Below are positions 1 to 10,865 of a stretch of 64,000 bases of DNA, in pieces (the first letter of the stretch is position 1; the number at the start of each line of letters is the position of its first letter). The notes under the pieces were generated by a model. It saw only the letters and a program-made list of their open reading frames with translations, was not told the origin of the DNA and made no database searches. The DNA is from Symbiodinium microadriaticum. Taxonomy: Eukaryota > Sar > Dinophyceae > Suessiales > Symbiodiniaceae. The stretch lies in assembly GCA_001939145.1 (NCBI GenBank), contig LSRX01001181.1, forward strand, positions 1 through 64,000. Reading direction: 5' to 3'. The translations under genes were made by a program, and so were the position numbers.

Positions 1-190
1 GTGAAAAATGTTACTTGGGGTGGTTGGGGCGGGATCCGCTGTACTGGAGCGGCCCGACTGGCGCGGGGTCGGGACGCGGCACTGACACACACCCGAAACC
101 CTAAACCCTATACCCTACTAACCGTACATCCTACACCCTCAACCCTAAACCCTATACCCTAAACCCTTAACCCTGCCCCGGAAACTCTGA
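1..190. repeat. Telomere-like CCCTAAA tract
   Basis: Degenerate CCCTAAA/CCCTATA units from about 94 to 180, after a short GC-rich island (15-81). Units vary in length and sequence, unlike a true telomere end. Confidence 0.8.
15..81 (-). CDS. Candidate exon at window edge
   Basis: A 67-nt island between a good acceptor (gtgtgtgtcag|TGCCGC) and a good donor (CAA|GTAACA) on the minus strand, open in all three frames and Pro/Arg-rich. The high side is CCCTAAA repeat, opposite to the usual bracket. Low confidence. Confidence 0.25.
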
Positions 191-339
191 ACCCCCTTGC
201 CCTGAACAGCGGCCACGAGGTCTACACTCCCAAAGACTGGCTGCCACCAAAAAATGCCTTGAACCAACCACCCAAGAAAGGGGTTTTTTGGGCTTTAGGG
301 CTTGGGGTTTAGGTTGAGGGTGAACCAACACACCCAAAA

Positions 340-482
340 AACCCAACCAACCAACCAACCAATCAACCAACCAACCAACCAACCAACCAACCAACCAACC
401 AACCACCCAGCCAACCAACCAACCAACCAACCAACCAACCAACCAACCAACTAAACAACCAACCCACCAACCAACCAACCTA
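340..482. repeat. (CCAA)n microsatellite
   Basis: Near-continuous CCAA/ACCA units with a few substitutions. The long minus-strand reading frame here is only Trp/Val/Gly/Leu repeat translation and is not a gene. Confidence 0.95.
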
Positions 483-1209
483 TTCACCACTTTGCTAAAA
501 AGAGTTGAGGGCTTTGGATTTAGCCAGTTGTGGGTTTAAGGGATTTCACGGTTTAGGAGCCACCCGGGCTGTCATGGTACTCCCTACGTTGGGTTCTTCA
601 TACCCCGAGCATGTAGACACTCCAGGTGAACCATTGAGGAATTCAAGTGTTTAGGGATTCCGTCTTTCTACAAGGACCCATGAAAGGTGTAAGGATGTTG
701 GGCTCTGGGATTCAGACTGCAGGCGCGAACTTTGTTGAACACTCTTGTTGAGTTCAACTCCATGGCAAAACCCTCCACAAGCCCTGTGTAAGCACCAGCT
801 CGCACCGTAATTAAGCCAACCCAACCTGTAGCCATAGCATCCGCAACAACCTGCTTCTCTTCCCTGCCGAATGGGGTGCGTTCAGGACTAGAAAAATTTA
901 GGAGCCGTTACAGCATTATGTATACCGCGACTGTAAGGGTAGCCTGTTGCTAAGTGTTGGGATCCCTGTGTCTTGCGTGAGAAAAAGGAAGCCCCCAGAG
1001 TCTCGAAAGTCTGTTTAAACAACGACGACCTTGGCAGTTTGGGGTTTAGGGTTTTAGGGTTTAGGGTGGTCAAACACCTATCCATCTACTCAAAACACCC
1101 CTAAACCCTCAGCCCAAAACACCGTCATCAATAGCGCCAGACTTTTAGCCCAAACCGCGTCGAGAAACTAAACCCTATAATACCCTAAACCACCAAATCC
1201 AACCCNACT

Positions 1210-1660
1210 AAAGAAACACCTAAAGGAACCCTTAAAGAAACGCTTCAAGGAAACCTTAGAGGAACCCTTCAAGGAACACTTAAAGGACCCCTAAAAAGAG
1301 CCCTTAAACAAACCCCTTAAAGGGTTTAGGGTTTAGGATGAGCCTTTAAAGAAACTGTTGCAGGAACCCTAGAAGACACCCTCAAAGGAGCCCTTAAAGG
1401 AACTCCTAAAAGCAACCCTTCACGGTGCCCTTCATTAAAGACACCCTTACAGGAACTCCCAAAGACACCTTCAAAGGAGCCCTTACAGGAACTCTTATAA
1501 AACCCGTAACGGAGCCCTTACGAAAAGCAGCCCTTCAAGGAACCCCGAAAGACATCCTTAACGGAGCCCTTAAGACAAGAAACCTAAAATGAGCCCATAA
1601 AGAAACTGTGCCAGGAACCCTTAAAGATCTAAGCCCTAAACGCTTGAAGAAGCCCTTAAA
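1210..1660. repeat. Degenerate AAGGAACCCTTAAAG repeat field
   Basis: Loose 14-20 bp units built on GGAACCCTTAAAG with many variants. The same units appear at 2930-3000 and 57520-57590. No gene seen. Confidence 0.7.
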
Positions 1661-1673
1661 GAACAAACTCAGC

Positions 1674-1727
1674 CTCGGCCGTATCGTGGCTGCCGCTACG
1701 CACCGACTCAAGGGTAGGAAGCACTCC
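1674..1727 (-). CDS. Candidate 3' exon
   Basis: 54 nt (18 codons, phase 0-0) encoding GVLPTLESVRSGSHDTAE. Acceptor is gacag|GGAGTG and donor GAG|GCTGAG (GC). It is bracketed by C-rich repeat below and TTTAGGG above. It could follow the 7870 island in phase. Function is not recognised. Confidence 0.35.
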
Positions 1728-1737
1728 CTGTCCGTGG

Positions 1738-2305
1738 CTTTAGGGTTTATAAAGGGTTTAGGGTTTAGGCGCTTTTTGGCGGTTTAGGGTTTAGGGTTTT
1801 CGGGATTTACGGTTTAGGGTTTAGGGCTTCTAGGGGTTTTTAGGGGTGTTTAGGTTTTAGGGTGTTTAAGGGTTTAGGGTTTTTAGGGGTTTACGGTTTA
1901 GGGGTTGAAGGTTTAGGGTTAGGGTTTTGAGGGCTTCCTTCCAAAGGGGACCTTGAAAAGTTCGTCTAGGGCCTTAACCTTAACCTTCCAAGTGCCCACT
2001 ATAGAAGGTACTATATAGTAGGTACCTGGAGGGTTAGGGTTAGTAGTTAGAATCTGGAACAGGGTCCTTTTGGGGCCAGTGCTTTTGTTGACAGCATTTT
2101 CCTAACCCAGCTTGCTTCCTTGAGGCTCCTCCAGAGTTCCCTGGAAACCATGCAGCTTGAAGGGCTTAAGGTTTAGGTTTTGGGGTTTTTGGGTTTTAGG
2201 GTTTAGGGGTTAAGGGTTTAGGGTTTAGGGTTTTAGGGCTTTAGGGTTTAGGGTTTGGGGGTTTAGGGCTTTAGTGTTTCGGGCTTAGGGCTTCAGCACA
2301 CGCAG
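1738..2305. repeat. TTTAGGG-type fields around a palindrome
   Basis: Degenerate TTTAGGG units at 1738-1935 and 2160-2295 flank an unassigned 100-bp stretch and one copy of the CCTCCAGGTACCTACTATA palindrome (about 1975-2042). Confidence 0.75.
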
Positions 2306-3007
2306 AAGAAGACAGGGCAGGGACTGTCGGACCAAAACGTTTGTTGACCAGCGGAAGATGCAGTTTAGGTGCAGGGGTCAAGTGGTTTAGGGTTTAGGGT
2401 TTAGGGTTCAGGGTAAGTACCCAAAACTTATATACGCTCAAAGATTTTGACCTGCAAAAATCCAACTACCTAATCATTGGGTGTTTGGGACCCGAAAAGC
2501 ACCCTTCATAACCCCCTATGGGACCCTTGTAGAACCCCTTCCTTGCGGGTCCTTAGGACCCTGAGGGAACCCCCAAACCCTAAACCGGCTCGAGGTTCTG
2601 GGCAACTCAAAAGGCCCAAGTACGAAATGATCCTCTACTCTCCAAAAAATAACCTACATCAAAGGGCCCAAGTACCTAATGATCATATACTCTCCCAAAA
2701 AGTACTCAACTACTATCCCAACCCAAGACTGACCATTGGATCATTTGGACCCTCAAAGCCCCCTTTGAAGCCCCACGAATTCGTAACCCATGGAGAGCCT
2801 TCTTGTCGGGTCCAAAGGTTGGATCCATATGGGTAAAACCCCTCAAGACGACCAAACCCTAACCCTAAACCCCCGAACCCTAAACCCCTAAAGCCCTAAA
2901 CCCCTAAAGCCCTAAAGCCCTAAAAGGGGACCCTATAGATCCCTTTAAGGAACCCTAAAAGGCCCCTATAGATCCCTTTAAGGAACCCTAAAGCCCTTAT
3001 TATAGCA

Positions 3008-3085
3008 GCCCCTAAGCCCCAACCCGCCTCCCTCAGGTCTGGCTCTATCCTCGTCAGGTCAGGCTCTGGAGTCGGAAGTTGAGCG
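3008..3085 (-). CDS. Bracketed GC-rich island, possible exon
   Basis: A non-repeat island sits between CCCTAAA-type repeat (low side) and TTTAGGG-type repeat (high side), exactly like proven exons. Several AG and G[TCA] sites exist and no single frame stands out, so boundaries and frame are left open. Confidence 0.25.
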
Positions 3086-3196
3086 CTGAGGGTTTTAGGG
3101 TTTTAGGGGCTTAGGGGTTTAGGGTTTTAGGGGTTTAGGGGTTTAGGGTTTAGGGTTTTGGGTTTTAAGGTTTAGGGTTTGGGCTAGTCCCTGAAG

Positions 3197-3415
3197 GTCC
3201 ATGTCCCGAATCGTATATACTTGGGTCCTATGCTAAGGTACCTATCTATATATGGGTAGTTCTCTAAATTAGGGTCCCTTATTAGGCCCCCAATATAGAC
3301 ACCCTTGTAAAACAAGACCATGAAGGGGACCCTAATTTAGAGAACTACCCGTATATAAGGACTGCATTGAAGGCCAGAGGATATACTATCTGCCTACATG
3401 GGCCCTTAGGGCATT
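3197..3415. repeat. Nested palindromes: family 1 inside family 4
   Basis: Outer arms resemble GGTCCATGTACCCAAATAG and its complement. Between them sits a complete family-1 element (3254-3350) with arms TAGTTCTCTAAATTAGGGTC. The same nesting recurs at 14702-14920. Confidence 0.75.
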
Positions 3416-3419
3416 ACGG

Positions 3420-5600
3420 ATGTTGTGAGGCTGCTTTAAACAGGGGCCAACAGAGGGCTCTCGAGCATTGAGTAAAATCAAGCTTGAATACTGAGACTAT
3501 GCTTTGCGGATCTTCATTCATAACCCTACACCCGAAACCGAAAATCCTAAACCCTACAGGCGATACATGGAATTCTTCTATGCGAGGGGACTCCTGGGGC
3601 TACATTAACTGACTGGTTCTTAGTATATAAGGATTGGGGGAATGGGTTTAGGGTTTAGGGTTTGGGGTTATTGGGGCTACTACAGCCCCCATTCCCTACT
3701 AAGAACCAGGGAGTTAAGGCTTGGTGCCTGCAGGAGCTCCTTTCAGGCTTTAGGGCGTAGGGTTGCACGGTTTAGGGTTTCGGGTTTAGGGGTTCCGGGT
3801 TTAGGGTTAGGGGTTCCGTAAGGGATGCGTAAGGCCGTAGGGTTTAAGTCAAAGTTCCCCCTGTTAATGAATAATAGGCTTTGAGGATTGTCCGAATACC
3901 TGTATCAGGCTACATATTGGTGTGGAGACGGAGCTTGTGAGATAGCATGCAATGCTTCTGGGGAACACTACGGTACAGTAATATGAACAATCAAGAATCC
4001 CAAAGAATAGTATCATCGGATTTGTAGGCCTCTTCATTGCTGGACTGTTGTTGCATCGGAAATGTTGGCACACCAATCTTTACGACTCCTAAACCTACTA
4101 ACTAGTGACTGCAGGGGGGATTAGTAGTACTAACACATCAGACCCCTTTGTGTAATCAACCCTATAAACTCTCTTGCCACCCTGACACACCACCTTGTAA
4201 ACGGAATGTCTAAGGACATCATGATAAGGAGCCCTTTAGAAAGGGTAGGTTATTGGGCTTACAGGTGGGCTGTAGACCTTGAATGTAGCCGATGCATGAT
4301 TGAACTTCTGTTGTCCTCTTCGTCACCACCGTTGTTGGCGACCTGGGTGCGGCAAGCACAACGTCCGGAACCCTTCAACCCCCAAAACCCTGAACCCTAA
4401 ACGCGGATTGCCAACAAACCTTCAACAAAACAAGGGGTACCGGATACTTTTGTGGGGTTTGTGGTTCCGGTTCCTAGTCTGATACTTTCTCAAGCGCTCA
4501 TGTTCACAAAACCCGAAAACTCAAAAGCTTGTGAAACCCTTTAGCCCTACATTTTTTCTGTATGGCTCCATGTACCTACATAGGATTTTCCTCGGCCTTA
4601 TGGTACCGAAAGACGAGCATTGGAGTTTCGACATTTGCTCAAAACCTGGTTGAACTAGGGCATATGACTTGTAAACACAAACCCCAAAGAAAAGGATGCA
4701 GGCGGGATGAAGGGTTAGATAAGATAGCTAACAGAAGGCGCCTGTACTTGTTCTTTGTGCACCGTCATCCCAAAACCTCATACCCTAAAGCCATGTCATG
4801 TAATCTTCCCCGCATACACCTGAAAACCGGCATTCGTAAACCCTGATGCCTACACCCACGTCAAATGTTTTCCATATGTCACTCGCCAACGGCCTGTCAG
4901 AGTTGCAAAGGTCCTTGAAAGAAGTAATGATTGAGAACACTCCTCCCTGTAAAAAGGCAACTGTTAACACAAGACACCAAGCCCTATCAGCCATCATCTG
5001 AACCCTGAGTAGTGGAGCTGTAGAACTCAACAAGGGGCCCTGCCCTGCCCCTGAAATAAGCAAAGGGCTCCAAGGCTGTGATGAAGCTAGGTGGGTACGG
5101 CGGGCTAAGCCCCAATAAGAATCCTTTCCAAGAGCGTCCATATATATACTACTATTATGGAATTAGGTCCCCAAAACCATAATAGGAATGGTCTTTTGTA
5201 TTGGTAGCGTTTATGGACCCTCTGGGTTACATTGTAGACGGGATTCTTCATCCTGGATCCCACTTTTTGGGGTCCTTGAAATAAGGAATACGGTGGTTAA
5301 TCTTGACAGCACGTCCGAGACCAAGCTTAGGCCAAGACGTAAGGGATGCGGTTGATGATATAAATCCTGGTTTACCCATATTAAGGAAGATACCATAATT
5401 CCAATAGTTTAGGGTCCTTAAGGTAATGCAAAGGATTTATACCATCAACAGTATCACCAAGGGCCAAGGGATCCAACAACGGTATAGAAACACGACACAT
5501 CTCGACTCCGGAGATTCCTGAGAGCACAATAAGAAGCTCATTCCACTGTCCATGGGTTTAGGGTTTCGGTTTAGGGTTTAGGGTTTAGGGTTTAGGAAGC
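3420..5600. other. Repeat-poor interval without a supported gene
   Basis: Scattered telomere-like units (3640-3680, 3760-3815, 5553-5598) and palindromes occur in otherwise unassigned sequence. Short ORFs occur on both strands but none has a family match or a convincing exon structure. Confidence 0.5.
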
Positions 5601-5699
5601 TTCTGGCAACCCTTGCAGGCGTACGAAGCCCTGATCAACAACCGGGCAGAGTAGAGGTTACATTAGCATCCTCCTGAACTCTCTAAATCCACACCTCAC

Positions 5700-5815
5700 A
5701 GGGTCCTAATGTACTGTTTTTTTGAGGGATACTTCCCCTTACCTAAATCAGAATAGTAATTCCTCACATGGAAACCATACATTCTACTACACAGGTACTT
5801 TGGGACCCTTCGGGA
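5700..5815. repeat. Palindromic element, family 8
   Basis: Arms around GGGTCCTAATGTACTG and a GTACTTTGGGACCC-type complement, with an AT-rich centre. Related copies lie at 21365-21470, 30670-30775 and about 56205-56270. Confidence 0.55.
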
Positions 5816-6144
5816 TCACTATATATGGGCTTTGCCAAGTACACTTGGCTCCTTCCGAAGGCTCCTTTGAGGGGTTCGAGAAGCGTTGCTATAACATTGT
5901 TGTATAGGGGCGATAAGAATTAGAGTAGGGCTGCTTTGCAAAATCCTAAAAGAAGGAGCCTAAAGATATTCTATGCTAGTGTATATTTCTAACCCATATA
6001 CTCATTAGGTAAAGGCAGCATCCAAGTAATTGCCGATCCCTGGTTACTGGACACCCTCTCTTAATAAACACTACTATAGCATCCCATCATTGCAACGGCT
6101 TTGAAAAAAAGGGGAGGTTCTAATCAGGAGTCTACCGTCTAGTA

Positions 6145-6195
6145 TATGTATATATATATATATATATCTATACATATATATATATATATACAGAG
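6145..6195. repeat. (TA)n microsatellite
   Basis: Alternating TATATA tract followed by a short GTGTGTG run. Confidence 0.9.
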
Positions 6196-6299
6196 ACAGA
6201 GGTAGGGGTGTGTGTGTGAATATGCATCAAGACAAAGCAACCCCCCATATAGATCCTAATATACTGGTATCGTATACTATACCCAAAAAACCCTGTACT

Positions 6300-6670
6300 A
6301 GTTGTGCAGACCCTTTGTATCATTATGGCATTCTGCGAACTGCAGTCCCTTTCACGAGGCGCCGGCACTTCGCGTGCCAACGGAGGGCAGGTGGCTGGGA
6401 CCTCTACCAAACCTGAAGACGGTTGCCTTCTTCGTTGTAGGTCTTAGGGAGACGGCCTCTATTCTCCAAAGCTCTGTGTTTGAGGGTCGCTTTCGGGCGT
6501 GGGGCTTTGCATTGCGTTGTAGAATTCAAGCACCAGCCACACCCGTTTGGAACGGCAGGATAACTTATGAGGAGGTGCTTTTGCTGGTCCCCATCCTCAA
6601 AGCACTCGTGATAAAAAACCATATTCATATAGCTCGAACCTCGATGCCTCAAGCCCGCGATAAGCCCTGA
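6300..6670. other. Repeat-free 370 bp, open on both strands
   Basis: Overlapping ORFs of 122 (+) and 82 (-) codons lie in non-repetitive sequence. Neither matches a family I recognise and splice-flank evidence is absent, so no gene is called. Confidence 0.35.
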
Positions 6671-6689
6671 ACTTCACAAATTCCATAAA

Positions 6690-8215
6690 CCCTGAACCCT
6701 AGACCCTGCCTAAACCTTGAACCCGAATTCTTAAAACTTAAGCCCTAAACCTTAAACCCTAAACCCGAAACCTGTAAGATTGAATCTCTGAGGTTCCGCT
6801 GAAGCTTGCAGAAATTAAAGTTTAGGGTTTAGGGCTTTAGGGTTTTAGGGCTTTAGGATTTAGGGTTTAGGGCTTCTGGGATCGGATTTATGGCTTTAGG
6901 TCTTTAGGCTTTACGGTTTAGGGTGGGTTTAGGGTTTTAGGGCTTAGGGTTTTAAGGTTCAGGGTTTAGGGCTTAAGGTTTATAGGGTTTAGGAGAGTAG
7001 GGTGGTTTCCTAAGTCTTCCTAAGTCTCCACGTGCTCACATGGTATGCGCGTTGGCCTTCAAATACTTCCTGCTTAGGTACCTTAAAGCCAAAGTCAAAG
7101 TACATATTATACGCCTGTAGGTCTCTAACCACATGTTTTTTTTATATAGTCAGTCGCACTCCTTAGGCCCTAAACCCAGAACTCTAAACCCTAAACCCCA
7201 AACCCATAACCCTGAACCCTAATGCCTAGCCCTTGAGGCCTCCGATCATCAGGAGCTTTGCTGCATTCCAAGACCCTAGGTACCAAACTCAAAGAAACCC
7301 TGAACCGTAAACCCTAAAGACCCACGCAAACCCTAAAACCCTAAAGCTCAAAATCCGAAACCCTGAAACCCTAAAGCACTAAACTAAACCCTAAACTCTA
7401 AGGCGGTAACCCCGATTTGCCCGGGTTCAAAGTTCATATACCAAACCCTAAACCCTTAAGAGTATAAGCCTCCTACTTTTGACGGCTCAAACGCCATGCA
7501 AGGATTCACAAATATTCATAGTATACGGGTATAGCACCCCTACTTGTACAGGTCAACCTAATATACCCTCAACCCATGACCAAAAGACCATATGGGCTGC
7601 ATTAAAGGGTCCTGGAAACCCTAAACACCTCAATCCCCAAAACTTCTCAACCCCTAAACCCTAAACCCTCAGCCCTAAAACCCGAACCCCTGCAAACCCA
7701 AACCCCAAAACCCCAAACCCAAACCCCTAAACCCAAAACCCAAACCCCTAAACCCTAAACCCCAACCCCCAAACCCCTAAACCCCTAAACCCTAGACCCT
7801 GAATCCCTAAACCCTAAAACCGAACCAGTAAGCCGTGTTAGCGTCCCTTTGGTGCCCCAAGGCCCAGGCCTTGCGTGGGTGCCTCGCCCGGATCCGCCTC
7901 TGGAGCTTCGACCTAGGAAGGCCGGCAGTGGCTCTGGGATCTTAGGGTTTAGGGTTTAGGGTTTCAGGAAGTTTAATGTGTTAAGGTTTAGGGGTTTAGG
8001 GTTTAGGGAAGTTTAGGGTTTAGGGAAGTTTAGGGGTTTAGGGTTTGGTGGTTAGGGGTTATGGTTTAGGGTTTAGGGGTTTAGGGTTTAGGGTTCAGGG
8101 GTTAGGGTTTTTATAGGGAAATTTAGGGTTTAGGGTTTGTATAGGCCTTAGGGGATAGGGTTTAGGGTCTAGGGTCATAGGGGCTAGGGGCTGGGGTTTA
8201 GGGTTTAGGCCCCAA
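6690..8215. repeat. Mixed telomere-like fields
   Basis: CCCTAAA units at 6690-6770, 7160-7220, 7280-7450 and 7600-7830, and TTTAGGG units at 6825-6990 and 7940-8215. The last two bracket the candidate exon at 7870-7912. Confidence 0.8.
7870..7912 (-). CDS. Candidate CDPK 3' exon, very basic
   Basis: 43 nt encoding SKLQRRIRARHPRK, phase 2 in and therefore compatible with exon 26. Acceptor is cctag|GTCGAA and donor AAG|GCCTGG (GC), the same donor hexamer as exon 23. The island carries the usual CCCTAAA (low) and TTTAGGG (high) brackets. No family match supports it; the basic run could be a nuclear-localisation-like tail. Confidence 0.45.
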
Positions 8216-8219
8216 GGGC

Positions 8220-10660
8220 ACAAGGTACCTAATAATCATATAATTCTTCTGAATACTAACCTACAAAACTGTTGAGGATAATGTAGGAGCCAGTATCATG
8301 ACCAATACTCCTCTCTTTTCTTTTGGCGGGGGGGGGGGTCCTTTTTATAAATGTAGCATAATGGGGTCCGACACCCTACTCACATTTTTAAAGGCCCCTA
8401 CATTATGGGGCTTCGAGTGTGGGTTTAGGGTTAGCTTGAAACCTAAACCTAAACCCTGAACCCTCGAACCTGAATCGCGAAGCCCTAGAGCAAACCCCGA
8501 AAAGTTGGAAGCTGGATTAAGGACAATTCCAGGAAAATTCATGCTGGGATTCCCTATACATTACTCTTAGTGGACCCTAAACCCTAAACCCCTAAACCCC
8601 TAAACCCCTAAGCCCCTAAACCCTAAACCCTATTGAGGCTATTGGGTTTCCAACCTTTGGGCTTCTACTGTAGAGCACTAATGTCCTGAGCCCCGAAGCC
8701 CGCAAAACCAAACAGCCTCAACCCCACGCAGCGGAAATCCTGAAGGTTTAGGTGTCTAGGGGCTTTGGGGTGAAGGCTTCGGGGTTTAGGGGGTCTACGG
8801 TTTAGTAGGGTATAGGGTGAAACGGTTAGGGCTTAGAGTCAAATCTCGAGTTCCTGAATCCGGAGATTGTACCCGCTCACACGACGCTACATATTTTTTC
8901 TATATGTAGGGGCCGAGATAGTCTAGTGCTCACAAAGTTTTGGTGGTGTTTTATGCTGTATTCATATTCGGAACTACAAATCACTAGCAGTTGAACGTAC
9001 TTATTACGATCTCTACATTCTATCTCAAACCCTCTACACAAAGGCCCTCATGTTCACGCGCAAAAACCCTAAACCCTAAACCCAATGCTTATGAAGCCGT
9101 CACCTGAAACCTTTGTGGATGCCGAACCACTGAGGCCCACACGATCTGAACGTCCGCCTTAGCCTCCTCACTGTGATTGTGGTCCTTTCAATGTAGCTTT
9201 GGGTTTAGGGCGTAGGGATTTTTGTTTAGGGTCTGATTACAAGGCTCTTCCCTAAACCCTAAACCCTAAACAAATCCAATAAGGAGGCTCATTGGGGGCT
9301 CTCTGTCGGGATTCATGAGGGTTCTCCAAGGCTTTCAAGAGGGTTGTGTCAGCGTCTATTCCCTTTCAGGTAATTCGTCAGTACCTGATTAAAACCTATA
9401 AAGCCCAGAGTTAGAACCCACATCACCCTCTTTCGGCCGACTGGTAGGGTAGTTCGGATCTACCTTAGCCCTGAACCCTACACCCTTAACCCCTTAAGCA
9501 TCCTTAAAGCCTTAAACATCCTCAAACCCTGAAGCCCTTAACCCTAAACCCTGGGCGTTATCGAGAGACGAGGGTGATTTGAAGATGCGGCTTCTGCACA
9601 GAATCTGCTGGTCTAAGGTTTAGGGAGTTGGGCTAGGGTTTAGTATAGAGTTTAGAGTTTAGGGTGATGACCCCCAGCGGAGACAGTCTGAATTGTAGCA
9701 CCTATTGCTTTTCGACAACCTGCTTTGTGGGTTGGATCCTGTACTTTTTCAAAAAGACAATAGACCGAAACCCGACTGTAACGAAGTACACGTTAGATTA
9801 GACAAGGATCGTCGTTGACTCGTTGACTTAGTGTGGTTTGAGGCAAAGTTTAAGGCGTAATGTAGGAACCTGATTAAGAAACCCTGGGTCTTTGTTAGGG
9901 TTCTTAATATGAATCCTAATAAAATGGGGCTATAACTCAAAACCTTGCTTTCTGAAGCCGAAAGCCTGTAAAGGGACCCCAAAGGGGAGTCTCTTCAGCT
10001 CAAAGCCTGAGCCTGAAACGCAGCACCAAANTTGTTAGGGTTCTTAATATGAATCCTAATAAAATGGGGCTATAGGGCCACGGCTTCTTAATCAGGTTCC
10101 TACATTACTCCTTCATCAAGGGCCCTCTGAAACGCTGGAACTCAAAACCTTGCTTTCTGAAGCCGAAAGCCTGTAAAGGGACCCCAAAGGGGAGTCTCTT
10201 CAGCTCAAAGCCTGAGCCTGAAACGCAGCACCAAAGCTTCCAAACAAAGCTTTGTGGTAAGGGTCCATGTGCCCAAGTAGTATATGCTTTGGCCCCAAAG
10301 TACCTATATAGGGACTATTTTCAGGCCAATTTTCTGCTATTTGGATACATGGACCCTCAGGGTTTACGATAGCCGAAATCCCCACTGTTGAGCACCAATA
10401 GAAGCTTGGTTCCTGAGTAGCCCCTTTATAATAAGGCTACCCTTTTTCCTACTATTCGGTTTAAGTAGGGGTGTCCTAAAATAAAAAGGGCAAAAGGGTA
10501 CTACTCAGGGACCTAAACCCTAAACCCTAAACCGGGGGAGGGTGGGGTCTGGGGGGGTCTTCGTGAGCCCCGAAAACTCGAAAAAACCTAAAACGCTCTT
10601 AGAAAAAAACCCAAAATGTCTCCAGGGAGCCAGCCCTGGAGATCTCCCACCCTAAGGCCC
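8220..10660. other. Mostly repeat, no supported gene
   Basis: Contains telomere-like units (8575-8635, 9060-9085, 9250-9270, 9470-9555), a G10 run near 8326-8338, a duplicated segment around the N at 10031, and palindromes at 10255-10362 and about 10405-10520. Confidence 0.5.
10255..10362. repeat. Palindromic element, family 4
   Basis: Arms GGGTCCATGTGCCCAAGTAG and complement around a CCAAAGTACC core. Further copies lie at 11215-11345 and 56277-56372. Confidence 0.7.
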
Positions 10661-10667
10661 CAAACCC

Positions 10668-10765
10668 GAAACGGTTTAGGGGTTTAGGGTTTTAGGGGTT
10701 TAGGGCTTTAGGGGTTTAGGGGTTTAGGGTTTTAGGGGTTTAGGGGTTTAGGGTGCCTAAAACCC
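10668..10765. repeat. TTTAGGG-type field below CDPK exon 26
   Basis: Variant units GGTTTAGGGGTTT and GGGTTTTAGG, then a short CCCTAAAC run that abuts the exon 26 donor. Confidence 0.85.
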
Positions 10766-10773
10766 TAAACCAC

Positions 10774-10865
10774 CTTGCTTGCCTCGCCTCTGCCTTGGAA
10801 ATCTCCAAGGAGACGAGCTTGGAAAAGTCGCGGTAGTCGATCACATCCTTGCCCAGCTTGTTGAC
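10774..10865 (-). CDS. CDPK: CDPK exon 26: EF-hand 4 and C-terminal start
   Basis: 92 nt encoding VNKLGKDVIDYRDFSKLV then SLEISKAEARQA. The loop NKLGKDVIDYRD lacks the usual acidic residues at positions 1, 3 and 5, so it looks degenerate. Acceptor is atcag|GTCAAC and donor CAAG|GTGGTT (GT), after which telomere-like repeat begins at once. The true last exon lies further down. Confidence 0.9.

Noticed and set aside
94-190. True chromosome end
   Set aside because: Units are degenerate and similar tracts occur throughout the window in both orientations, so this is interstitial repeat.
167-490. 107-codon Trp/Val/Gly/Leu ORF
   Set aside because: Translation of the (CCAA)n microsatellite.
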